From: an uncultured Clostridia bacterium
Lineage (GTDB): Bacteria > Bacillota > Clostridia > Oscillospirales > Acutalibacteraceae
Length of the DNA: 9,454 nucleotides
Assembly (NCBI GenBank): GCA_947626485.1
Contig: CANQSG010000073.1
Coordinates: forward strand, 1 to 9,454
Direction: 5' to 3'
Below, piece by piece: positions 1-5,574 of this stretch. The notes below the pieces were generated by a model. That model made no database searches and had not been told where the DNA came from. It worked only from the letters and a program-made list of their open reading frames with translations. Each line of letters opens with the position of its first letter. Position 1 is the first letter of the stretch. A program made the translations under genes and the position numbers.

Positions 1-524
1 CCCTCGCCGCCTTCGCGACGGCGCACGGCATGGGCGTCGCCCCCGACGCCATCCGCGACGCGCTCGCTTCCTTCCGGGGCGCCGGACGGCGGTTCGAAAT
101 GCTCGGCGATTACGACGGCGTCCTGCTCGCCGACGATTACGCCCACCACCCGACCGAGCTGCGCGCGACGCTCACCGCCGCCAAGGCGCTCGCCGGAGCG
201 GGGCGGGTGATCGCCGTGTTCCAGCCCTTCACCTATTCGCGCACCGCCCTGCTCAAGGACGATTTCATCGCGGCGCTCTCCCTCGCCGACCGGGTGCTGC
301 TGACCCCGATCATGGCGGCGCGGGAGAAAAACGTCTACGGCATTGCGTCACAAGATCTCGCCGCCGGGCTGCCCGGCGCGCGGGTGCTGCCCGATTTTGA
401 TTCGATCGCGCAGGCCGCCGTCGATTCAGCACAGCCGGGCGACCTCATCCTGACGATGGGCGGCGGCGACATTTACAAGGCCGCGCACATCATGCAGCGC
501 CTGCTCGCGAAAAGTTCCGATTGA
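1..524 (+). CDS. murC: UDP-N-acetylmuramate--L-alanine ligase, C-terminal part (5' end outside window)
   Basis: MurC is the cytoplasmic ATP-dependent ligase that adds L-alanine to UDP-N-acetylmuramic acid, the first amino acid of the peptidoglycan stem peptide. Only the last 173 residues are present; the first complete codon is at position 3 and the reading frame is open to the window edge. What is visible is the end of the central domain and the C-terminal Mur ligase domain. The segment GAGRRFE is followed by DDYAHHPTE, the MurC form of the conserved Mur ligase motif (usually DDYGHHPTE), then an FQPFTYSRT segment and a closing LTMGGGDIYK (usually GAGDI). The TGA stop at 522-524 overlaps the -35 box of the next promoter. 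No terminator hairpin follows, so murC transcripts may read into the next gene. Identification rests on family motifs and is confident. Confidence 0.95.
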   Translation, partial: LAAFATAHGMGVAPDAIRDALASFRGAGRRFEMLGDYDGVLLADDYAHHPTELRATLTAAKALAGAGRVIAVFQPFTYSRTALLKDDFIAALSLADRVLLTPIMAAREKNVYGIASQDLAAGLPGARVLPDFDSIAQAAVDSAQPGDLILTMGGGDIYKAAHIMQRLLAKSSD

Positions 525-549
525 CCTTTTCCCGTCCAGCTGGTATAAT
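521..549 (+). promoter_or_regulatory. sigma-A promoter for the zinc-ribbon membrane protein gene
   Basis: TTGACC at 521-526 and TATAAT at 544-549 are separated by exactly 17 bp. A TG dinucleotide at 541-542 adds an extended -10. The -35 box contains the murC stop codon. Transcription would start near 556, giving a leader of about 45 nt. Confidence 0.85.
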
Positions 550-601
550 AAATAAAATCCGGCTTTCCTTCGCACAGATCCGGTGGAAAGGAACGTTGCA
601 A

Positions 602-1510
602 ATGAAGTGTAAAACATGCGGCGCGCAGCTGAACGAAAACGGCGTCTGTGACGCCTGCGGCGCCCGCGCCGAGAACGAAGCGACCCAAACGACCTACCCG
701 ACCGCGAGTGGCAAGGATTATCAGGCAGGCGTCAAGCGCGAAAACTGGCGGCTGGGCGGCGGCTGTATCCTGCGCAATATCCTCGGGACGGTGATGTGCT
801 TTATCCTCTTCGTCTCGATGTACATGATCGCCGTCTTTTTCGGGACGCACGACGAGAGCTATACCGTCGTGGCCTTCAACACCGAAGCGCAGGCTCAGTC
901 CGTGACGCTCGACACCTTTTATTATGAAAGCGATGCGACGGGCGACCAGCTGAAGGACGAGCAGTACGCCGAATATGAAAAGAAATACACAAAAGAGTAC
1001 CCCGCGCCGAAGTGGCAGCTGCAAAAGCGCACGAACCGCTCGAAGCTGACCTCCTCCGCCAACCTGACCGTTTCGATCATCACGCAAATTTTCGCCTTTT
1101 TCATCTATTTCAGCATTCTCTACGGCAAGCTCTGGAGCCGCGGCGATTCCGACCACAACCTCGTGCAGTTCAAACGCATCCGGTTCGACCGCTGGCGGGG
1201 CGCGAAGATCGGCGTGATCGCCGAGCTGCCGCTCATCGCCGTCTGGCTGTTTTTGGTGATCGGCAAGGCCGGCATTGCCCCCAAGACGGCGCTGCTGACC
1301 TTCCTGTTCTCGAATTTTCACCTCTTTTCCATCGTCAGCGCGGCGACCCGCGGCGCCGAGAGCGCCCTCGACCTCTCATCGCTCACCGTGCTGCTGCTGG
1401 CGCTGACGCTGCTGCTCATCCCGCTGATCTGCCATGTGGCTTATACCCTGGGGTATAAGCGGATTTCCGTTCGCGAGAAGATCGTGTATAAGAACCGGAC
1501 GACCAAGTGA
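602..1510 (+). CDS. Zinc-ribbon multi-pass membrane protein, function unknown
   Basis: The 302-residue product starts with a small zinc ribbon, C3-x2-C6-x9-C16-x2-C19, followed by a polar linker. Hydrophobic segments lie near residues 60-80, 155-175, 201-221, 229-248 and 259-283, so about five membrane spans are likely. Residues 82-150 form a polar loop rich in Asp, Glu, Lys and Tyr between the first and second spans. The ATG at 602 is chosen because GGAAAGGA (585-592) lies 9 nt upstream and because it puts the first Cys motif at the very N terminus. The frame is open back to 521, but that part overlaps the promoter. N-terminal zinc ribbons on membrane proteins are common in Clostridia and are generally uncharacterised. 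The gene precedes a DUF624/YesL-like gene on the same strand with a 99-bp gap, so the two may be cotranscribed. I do not recognise a specific function. Confidence 0.85.
   Translation: MKCKTCGAQLNENGVCDACGARAENEATQTTYPTASGKDYQAGVKRENWRLGGGCILRNILGTVMCFILFVSMYMIAVFFGTHDESYTVVAFNTEAQAQSVTLDTFYYESDATGDQLKDEQYAEYEKKYTKEYPAPKWQLQKRTNRSKLTSSANLTVSIITQIFAFFIYFSILYGKLWSRGDSDHNLVQFKRIRFDRWRGAKIGVIAELPLIAVWLFLVIGKAGIAPKTALLTFLFSNFHLFSIVSAATRGAESALDLSSLTVLLLALTLLLIPLICHVAYTLGYKRISVREKIVYKNRTTK
1439..1460 (+). repeat. Perfect 9-bp inverted repeat inside the coding sequence
   Basis: GCTTATACC (1439-1447) and GGTATAAGC (1452-1460) are exact reverse complements around a 4-nt loop, CTGG. They lie about 50 bp before the end of the zinc-ribbon protein gene and encode the end of its last hydrophobic stretch. 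No T-tract follows, so it does not look like a terminator. It may be chance. Confidence 0.5.
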
Positions 1511-1527
1511 GTCGCGCACGGAAATCC

Positions 1528-1569
1528 TTAGTGAAGAGCTAAGAGTGAAGAGTGAAGAGGTTAGAAGTG
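1528..1569 (+). repeat. Degenerate 7-bp tandem repeat (consensus AGAGTGA)
   Basis: Six consecutive heptamers can be read: TTAGTGA, AGAGCTA, AGAGTGA, AGAGTGA, AGAGGTT, AGAAGTG. The two central units are identical and the outer ones diverge. The purine-rich array sits between the zinc-ribbon and DUF624-like genes, directly before a short hairpin, and is unlike the GC-rich sequence around it. From memory, similar AGAGTGA or AGAGTTA arrays occur between genes in Oscillospirales genomes; this was not checked. Confidence 0.7.
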
Positions 1570-1583
1570 TCCGCTTTGCGGAC
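1569..1583 (+). other. Short hairpin following the heptamer repeat
   Basis: GTCCGC (1569-1574) and GCGGAC (1578-1583) form a 6-bp stem with a TTT loop. It abuts the heptamer array and lies 13 bp before the Shine-Dalgarno sequence of the next gene. It has no T-tract, so termination is unlikely. It could be the second half of a dispersed repeat element, or an RNA stability or attenuation structure between the two cistrons. Confidence 0.5.
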
Positions 1584-1609
1584 GACATATTCAATAAGGG
1601 AAGATTGTA

Positions 1610-2458
1610 ATGGGGTTATTTTCTCGTAATTATTCCAAGCCCGGCCCGGGGGTCGGGAAGAACGAACCGCAGAAGAAAACGATCGTGGTGTTTTTCGAAA
1701 CCTACTTTCGCAATTTCTGGAAGTTAGTGGTGGCGAGCCTCGCCTATACGCTCTGTTCGCTGCCCGTCGTGACCTACGGGCTGGCGAGCGTCGGCATGAC
1801 GAAGATCACCCGCAACATCGCGCGCGGTAAGCACTCCTTCGGCATGAGCGATTTTTTAGAGACCGTCGGCAAAAACTGGAAGCAGGCGCTGCCCGCCGGC
1901 ATCATCAACACGCTGCTGCTGCTGCTCGTCGCCTTCGATTTCTCCTTCTTCCGCGGCGCCATGCAGAACGCGAACGGCATCGACCTCTCGACGGTCGGCT
2001 TCGGCATCACCTTTTTCATCCTGCTCATCACCTCCATCATGAAGTATTACATCTGGGTCATGATGATCACCTTCCGCTTCAGCCTCTGGAAGCTCTATAA
2101 AAATTCCTTCCGCTTCGCGATCCTCAACCTCTGGAAGAACCTGCTGCTCGCGCTCCTGCTCGCCCTGTTTTACGTCGCCGGCTTCTTCCTGGTCGTTTAC
2201 ACCGGCGTGATCGGAATTTTGGTCGTCTTTTTCTTCGGGGTCTGCATCTTCCCGGGCTTCAAAAGCCTGATGGTGCAGTATTTCGTCTTCCCGAGCGTCC
2301 GCAAGTACATGATCGACCCCTATTATGCCGAGCACCCCGACGACGATATCGAGCTGCGCCGCTCCCTCGGCCTGCTGCCCGACGATTACGGTATCGACGA
2401 TTCCGTCTTTTCGGACGAAGCCCTGCTGCCGCCCGACCCGAACGATGCGGACAAATAA
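1610..2458 (+). CDS. DUF624/YesL-like integral membrane protein
   Basis: The 282-residue product resembles the DUF624 (YesL) family. Residues 32-62 show the family's early hydrophobic segment ending in a SLPVVT-type turn, followed by an amphipathic stretch with GKHSFGMSDF. Further hydrophobic segments lie near residues 94-113, 130-150, 173-195 and 198-222, so about five spans are likely. The N terminus is short and basic. The tail after about residue 240 is rich in Asp and Glu, has no membrane character, and makes the protein longer than the roughly 210 residues I recall for YesL. The ATG is supported by AAGGGA (1596-1601), 8 nt upstream. YesL-type proteins often accompany carbohydrate uptake genes, but none is seen here, and the molecular function of the family is not established. 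It is probably cotranscribed with the zinc-ribbon gene, since no clear promoter lies in the gap. The family assignment is moderately sure. Confidence 0.75.
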   Translation: MGLFSRNYSKPGPGVGKNEPQKKTIVVFFETYFRNFWKLVVASLAYTLCSLPVVTYGLASVGMTKITRNIARGKHSFGMSDFLETVGKNWKQALPAGIINTLLLLLVAFDFSFFRGAMQNANGIDLSTVGFGITFFILLITSIMKYYIWVMMITFRFSLWKLYKNSFRFAILNLWKNLLLALLLALFYVAGFFLVVYTGVIGILVVFFFGVCIFPGFKSLMVQYFVFPSVRKYMIDPYYAEHPDDDIELRRSLGLLPDDYGIDDSVFSDEALLPPDPNDADK

Positions 2459-2475
2459 TAAACCCATAAAAAGCA

Positions 2476-2503
2476 CCGCCCGGCGGCACAAACCGTCGGG
2501 CGG
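2476..2503. terminator. GC-rich hairpin after the DUF624-like gene, probable bidirectional terminator
   Basis: An 11-bp stem (2476-2486 with 2493-2503, one G-T pair) encloses the loop CACAAA, 17 bp after the TAA stop. On the + strand the downstream sequence CATCTATT is a poor T-tract. On the - strand the stem is followed by TGCTTTTT, a better one. Its position between convergent genes suits termination of both. Confidence 0.65.
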
Positions 2504-2514
2504 CATCTATTGAA

Positions 2515-2589
2515 AGGGGCGTATAGGATCGGTGCTCTGCGGAGCGGTCATGACCTCTCGCCGATCGGTCGGAATTCCTCGTTGCCCCT
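2515..2589. other. Nested inverted repeats in the convergent intergenic region
   Basis: Four dyads are nested. AGGGGC (2515-2520) pairs with GCCCCT (2584-2589). GATCGG (2527-2532) pairs with CCGATC (2561-2566). Inside these, GCTC-TGCG-GAGC (2534-2545) and the perfect palindrome GGTCATGACC (2546-2555) sit side by side. Drawn as RNA this is a branched fold with two short arms. No promoter or gene was found for it on either strand. It may be a small structured RNA, a remnant of a dispersed repeat, or chance in GC-rich DNA. Confidence 0.4.
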
Positions 2590-2606
2590 AACCCATCTTA
2601 TGAACC

Positions 2607-2626
2607 GCGCGCCAAAAGGTGCGCGC
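2607..2626. other. Short GC hairpin next to the aldolase-gene terminator
   Basis: GCGCGC at 2607-2612 pairs with GCGCGC at 2621-2626 around an 8-nt loop containing AAAA. On the - strand it follows the T-tract of the terminator at 2629-2673. It may be a backup termination structure or chance. Confidence 0.3.
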
Positions 2627-2628
2627 CG

Positions 2629-2673
2629 AAAAAGCGCCGCCGGAACTCTGCGCAGGGCAGGGAACCGGCGGCG
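2629..2673 (-). terminator. Intrinsic terminator of the HMGL-like aldolase gene
   Basis: Read on the - strand, a 9-bp stem CGCCGCCGG/CCGGCGGCG (2665-2673 with 2635-2643) with a 21-nt loop is followed by C and then TTTTT (2629-2633). It starts 22 nt after the stop codon of the - strand gene. The loop is longer than usual but holds a small CTGCGCAG palindrome that may fold. Confidence 0.6.
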
Positions 2674-2694
2674 TTCGATTTGCAAGGTCGAACC

Positions 2695-3648
2695 TTAAAA
2701 ATTATCGAGCAGCGATTTATAAAATTCGCAGTAATCCTGCCGTTTTTCGGCGGTGAAGTTCATGGCTTCGCGCGGGTGGCGGTTGAGCTGGCCGGTGAAA
2801 AGATATTGCAGATCGTAGCCCCAGACGACGCCCTGCGCCTTGAGCGGGAGCATATCCCGCTCGATGAAGGTGAGCAGGTCGTAGAGCTGATAGCGCGGGT
2901 TTTTGAGGAAGCCGAGCAGCAGCTCCATCGCGCAATTCCCGGCGCCGCGTCCCATGCCCATCGCGCTCGCGTCGAGGAAGGAGACGCCGTAGGACATCGT
3001 CTCGATCGTGTTGGCAAAGGCGAGGTTCTGGTTGTTGTGGCCGTGGAAGCCGACCTGCTTTCCGGCGGGCTCGGCGGCGGCGAGGTACGATTTCGCCAGC
3101 GCGCCGGCGTTTTCGGGGTAGAGGGAGCCGTAGCTGTCGACGAGATAAATGACGTCGACGGGCGACGCGGCGAGCAACGCCAGCGCCTCCTCGGTCTGGT
3201 TCAGGTTCGCCTGCGTGATCGCCATGATGTTGCAGCTCGTCTCGTAACCCAGCGCGTGCAGATATTCGATCATTTCGAGGGCGGCGGGGATCTGGTGAAT
3301 GTAGCACGCCACCCGCACGAGGTCGATGACGCTCTCCTGCCGGGGCAGAAAATCCTCCCGGAAATCGCAGCGGCCGACGTCCGCCATCACGGAAATTTTC
3401 AAGCCGGTGTCGTTTTCGCCCACGATCCGGCGCAGGTCTTCCTCCTTGCAGAATTTCCACTTGCCGAACTCTGATTCTTTGAACAGGCGGCGGCTTGCCT
3501 TGTAGCCGAACTCCATGTAATCGACGCCGCATTTTAAGTTGGTCTCGTATAAGTCGCGGACAAACGCGTCGTCAAATTGAAATTGATTGCAAAGTCCCCC
3601 GTCGCGCAGGGTGACGTCGACGACCTTCACGTCGTTCCGGACGGTCAT
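2695..3648 (-). CDS. HMGL-like / DRE-TIM aldolase-family protein
   Basis: With the chosen start the product has 317 residues. It shows the DRE-TIM metallolyase pattern: strand 1 with TLRDGG (R15, D16), GVDYMEFGY (E46), the metal-binding HGH pair (H202, H204) followed by NN, and DASAMGMGRGAGN (N238), close to the motif of 4-hydroxy-2-oxovalerate aldolase and citramalate/isopropylmalate synthases. These are TIM-barrel enzymes that make or cleave C-C bonds next to a carbonyl, using a divalent metal. The substrate cannot be read from the sequence; this subgroup is usually annotated only as aldolase-domain protein. The last 70 residues have no recognised domain. ATG codons at 3726, 3672 and 3648 are in frame. 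I chose 3648 because AAAAGGA lies 6 nt upstream and the family normally begins just before strand 1; 3672 also has a plausible GGGAGAG. The gene has its own promoter (3801-3829) and terminator and no pathway neighbours. Confidence 0.85.
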   Translation of the reverse strand: MTVRNDVKVVDVTLRDGGLCNQFQFDDAFVRDLYETNLKCGVDYMEFGYKASRRLFKESEFGKWKFCKEEDLRRIVGENDTGLKISVMADVGRCDFREDFLPRQESVIDLVRVACYIHQIPAALEMIEYLHALGYETSCNIMAITQANLNQTEEALALLAASPVDVIYLVDSYGSLYPENAGALAKSYLAAAEPAGKQVGFHGHNNQNLAFANTIETMSYGVSFLDASAMGMGRGAGNCAMELLLGFLKNPRYQLYDLLTFIERDMLPLKAQGVVWGYDLQYLFTGQLNRHPREAMNFTAEKRQDYCEFYKSLLDNF

Positions 3649-3800
3649 CAGGTTTCCTTTTCTCGCTGTCATGCGAATTCTCTCCCGTTCCTTTGTCCGC
3701 GCAAAGCCGTCCGCCGGTTTCCGCATTTCGCGCGAAAAAGCTCGCAGAATACGGGCTCCGGCCGCTTTTCTTTAGCGCTTTAAAGCAAATTAGTGTTCTT

Positions 3801-3829
3801 ATTATACCACGCATTTCACAATTTGTCAA
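3801..3829 (-). promoter_or_regulatory. sigma-A promoter for the HMGL-like gene
   Basis: On the - strand, TTGACA (3829-3824) and TATAAT (3806-3801) are both perfect consensus hexamers separated by exactly 17 bp, with a TG extended -10. Transcription would start near 3794, leaving a leader of about 145 nt before the preferred ATG at 3648. Confidence 0.9.
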
Positions 3830-3842
3830 CGGAAATTTTGCC

Positions 3843-3874
3843 GAAAAAAGAAAAACCGCCGGGCAAACCGGCGG
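3843..3874 (-). terminator. Intrinsic terminator of the DegV-family gene
   Basis: On the - strand a 7-bp GC stem (3874-3868 with 3862-3856) with a 5-nt loop is followed by TTTTTCTTTTTT. It begins 15 nt after the degV stop codon and ends just before the -35 box of the next - strand promoter, so the two genes form separate transcription units. Confidence 0.9.
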
Positions 3875-3889
3875 CGTTCGATCGCGGGG

Positions 3890-4756
3890 TCAGGAAAGGG
3901 GCGTTTTGCGGATGAAGAGGACGCCGAGCGTGTTGGCGCCGCAGTGGGCGGAGACGGTGCTGCCGGCGCGGGTGATGTGGACTTCCTTAAAGGGAAGCGT
4001 CTTGCCGACGAGATCGGCGATGGATTCGGCGAGCTGCGGGTCGCAGCCGGCGTGGGTGACGAAGACGCGGTCGAGCCGGATGTCGTCGCGGTCGGCCAGC
4101 CGCTCGGCGACGTATTCGCGCAGCACGGCGTCGAACTTGCCGCGGTATTTCTTGCCGACGCCCATCTTGCCGTTTTTCACCTCGATGCAGGGCTTGAGCC
4201 GCAGCAGATTCGCGCCCAGCGCGGCGACCGCCGAGCACCGCCCGCCTTTATAAAGGTATTCGAGGTTGTCGACGACAAAGGAGGCGTCGACGCAGCTCGC
4301 GAGCTCGCGCATCTGCGCGGCGATGTCGGCGGCGGCGACGCCCTGCGCGGCAAGTTCCGCCCCCGCGACGGTCAGCAGTCCGCCGCCCGTCGAGAGGTTG
4401 CGGGTGTCGACGACGTGGACGTCGGGCAGCTCCTCGGCGGCGAGGCAGGCGTTCGCATAGGTCGAGGAAAAATCCGAGCTGATCGTGAAGTGGACGACGG
4501 CGCAGCCCTCGTCGGTGAAGCGCTTGAAAAACTCGTAATTTTCCGCCTGATTCGTCGCCGTCGTGTGCGCCAGCTTGCCGGTGCGGTCGTGGTAGGCGTA
4601 GATGTCCTCGGGTGTGACGTCGACCCCGTCGGAATAGACCGCGTCGCCCAAAACGACGCCCAGCGGCAAGATCTGAATGCCGTAGCGCTCCCGTAGGGCG
4701 GGGCTTAAGTCGGTCGTGCTGTCGCTCGAGATGATGATTTTTTTCGGTTCGGACAA
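3890..4756 (-). CDS. DegV family protein (FakB-like fatty-acid-binding protein)
   Basis: The 288-residue product has the usual DegV length and order of motifs. SSDSTTDL lies at residues 10-17 and HTTATNQ forms the lipid-contacting loop. It is followed by ISSDFSSTYANA (usually iSS-LSGTY-A) and later by DNLEYLYKGGRCS (usually dTLeYLkkGGRi). Members that have been studied, such as FakB, bind a fatty acid and present it to the kinase FakA, which makes acyl-phosphate for phospholipid synthesis. No FakA-type kinase is in this window, so that role is inferred from the family. The start is a TTG at 4756-4754 with a full AGGAGG 9 nt upstream. The frame runs on to an ATG at 4855, but that would add 33 residues, contain the Shine-Dalgarno and overlap the promoter. 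The gene has its own promoter and terminator. Confidence 0.93.
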   Translation of the reverse strand: MSEPKKIIISSDSTTDLSPALRERYGIQILPLGVVLGDAVYSDGVDVTPEDIYAYHDRTGKLAHTTATNQAENYEFFKRFTDEGCAVVHFTISSDFSSTYANACLAAEELPDVHVVDTRNLSTGGGLLTVAGAELAAQGVAAADIAAQMRELASCVDASFVVDNLEYLYKGGRCSAVAALGANLLRLKPCIEVKNGKMGVGKKYRGKFDAVLREYVAERLADRDDIRLDRVFVTHAGCDPQLAESIADLVGKTLPFKEVHITRAGSTVSAHCGANTLGVLFIRKTPLS

Positions 4757-4765
4757 GGTTTGTCT

Positions 4766-4771
4766 CCTCCT
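4766..4771 (-). promoter_or_regulatory. Ribosome binding site fixing the TTG start of the DegV gene
   Basis: AGGAGG on the - strand, 9 nt before the TTG at 4756. It lies inside the longer open frame and so argues against the ATG at 4855. Confidence 0.8.
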
Positions 4772-4826
4772 GTCGGCGGCGGCTGCCGCGCAGTTTGCCC
4801 GGCGAACTTGCGCCGGAATTTCCTTT

Positions 4827-4855
4827 ATCTTATCACATTTGCCGCAAAAAAACAA
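4827..4855 (-). promoter_or_regulatory. Probable promoter of the DegV gene
   Basis: On the - strand TTGTTT (4855-4850) and TAAGAT (4832-4827) are 17 bp apart, with a TG extended -10. Each box has mismatches to consensus, so this is the weaker call among the promoters here. It is the best site in the divergent region on this strand. Confidence 0.55.
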
Positions 4856-4940
4856 CCCTTTTCGCCGCCGCGCGCCCGCCGCCCTTTTTTACGGGGGAAC
4901 GGGGGAAAACAGGAAATCGGAAAAAACGGCTTGAAAAGGG

Positions 4941-4969
4941 TTGACAGGAGCGGGGAAGGGGTATATAAT
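4941..4969 (+). promoter_or_regulatory. Consensus sigma-A promoter of the marR-ABC operon
   Basis: TTGACA (4941-4946) and TATAAT (4964-4969), both perfect, are separated by 17 bp. The predicted start of transcription, near 4976, falls at the edge of the palindromic operator. Such a strong promoter fits an operon normally held off by a repressor. Confidence 0.93.
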
Positions 4970-4977
4970 AGGAACAT

Positions 4978-5005
4978 GTTAAACGTTTAACTGTTTAACG
5001 CTTAA
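4978..5005 (+). promoter_or_regulatory. Probable MarR operator: 14-bp palindrome with phased TTAA repeats
   Basis: GTTAAACGTTTAAC (4978-4991) is a perfect palindrome. GTTTAAC is repeated at 4993-4999, and CTTAA follows at 5001-5005. TTAA therefore occurs four times, at 4979, 4987, 4995 and 5002, spaced 8, 8 and 7 bp. MarR dimers typically bind AT-rich palindromes of this size, and the location at and just after the transcription start would block the polymerase. The binding protein is inferred from the adjacent gene. Confidence 0.75.
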
Positions 5006-5044
5006 TAAAAGACTGCGTCGCTGCCTTTGCCGGGCGCGGCGGAG

Positions 5045-5050
5045 AAGGAG
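5045..5050 (+). promoter_or_regulatory. Ribosome binding site fixing the TTG start of the marR gene
   Basis: AAGGAG lies 8 nt before TTG at 5059. An ATG at 5051 directly abuts it, in another frame, and reads only ten codons, so TTG is the likely start. Confidence 0.75.
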
Positions 5051-5058
5051 ATGACCGT

Positions 5059-5574
5059 TTGTCGACTTCTTATTGCCTGCTGAACGAGCAGCTGACGAAG
5101 CTCCACGCCCTGCGGCGGATCGTCAACGGGCGCGCCGCGGCGGAGGCGGGGTTATATTTCGGCCAGCTTCCGGTGCTGGAATTCATTCAGGAGCACCCCG
5201 GCTGCACCCAGAAGGACCTCGCCGACGCGCTGCGGGTGACGCCGGCGTCGATCGCCCTTTCGACCAAGCGGCTGCAAAAGGCCGGGCTGATCGAAAAGCG
5301 GGTCGACGCCGAAAATCTGCGCTGCAACCGCCTGTCGGTCACGCCGACGGGGCGCGCGGTTTCCGACTGCTGCCGCGAAAAATTCGACGCCATCGACGCC
5401 GTGATGTTCGCCGGGCTCGACGCCGAGCAGCTCGCGCTCTTTGACCGGGTGCTGACCCGCATCGCCGAGAACATCACCCGCGAATACCGCATCGAAAACG
5501 ACACCCGCACCGTGCTGGCGCTCGCCCGCGAAATGCGCCGCTCGGAAGAAAAATCGGAGGAATCGAACCTATGA
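5059..5574 (+). CDS. MarR-family transcriptional regulator of the ABC exporter operon
   Basis: The 171-residue product is a winged helix-turn-helix protein of MarR type. Helices near residues 10-45 would form the dimer and ligand part. The DNA-binding unit runs from about residue 36 to 100: TQKDLADAL (50-58), the recognition region VTPASIALSTKRLQKAGLI (60-78), and a wing RVDAENLRCNRLSVTPTG (81-98) matching the family's D-x-R-x(4)-V-x-LT pattern. MarR proteins bind as dimers and leave DNA when a small ligand or oxidant is sensed. It is first in a three-gene operon whose other members form a multidrug-type exporter, as with SatR/SatAB and BbmR/BbmAB. Its stop codon overlaps the next ATG (ATGA), suggesting coupled translation. 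The start is TTG. Autorepression through the palindrome at 4978-4991 is inferred. Confidence 0.93.
   Translation: MSTSYCLLNEQLTKLHALRRIVNGRAAAEAGLYFGQLPVLEFIQEHPGCTQKDLADALRVTPASIALSTKRLQKAGLIEKRVDAENLRCNRLSVTPTGRAVSDCCREKFDAIDAVMFAGLDAEQLALFDRVLTRIAENITREYRIENDTRTVLALAREMRRSEEKSEESNL

Noticed and set aside
473..1321. 282-codon open frame on the - strand opposite the zinc-ribbon gene, and similar frames at 5187-6368 and 6423-7319
   Set aside because: These have the same composition bias, no ribosome site or promoter, and lie opposite genes with clear family motifs or hydrophobic patterns.
2671..2694. tRNA T-arm-like sequence (GTTCGA ... TCGAAC)
   Set aside because: It is only a 6-bp inverted repeat with a 9-nt loop. 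No acceptor, D or anticodon arms are present around it on either strand.
2510..2698. 62-codon + strand frame in the convergent intergenic region
   Set aside because: It has a TTG start without a proper ribosome site, the translation is Arg-rich with no pattern, and it runs through terminator hairpins.
5051..5083. Ten-codon reading frame starting at the ATG just before marR, considered as a leader peptide
   Set aside because: The ATG directly abuts the AAGGAG ribosome site with no spacing, so initiation is unlikely; the site is well placed for the marR TTG instead.
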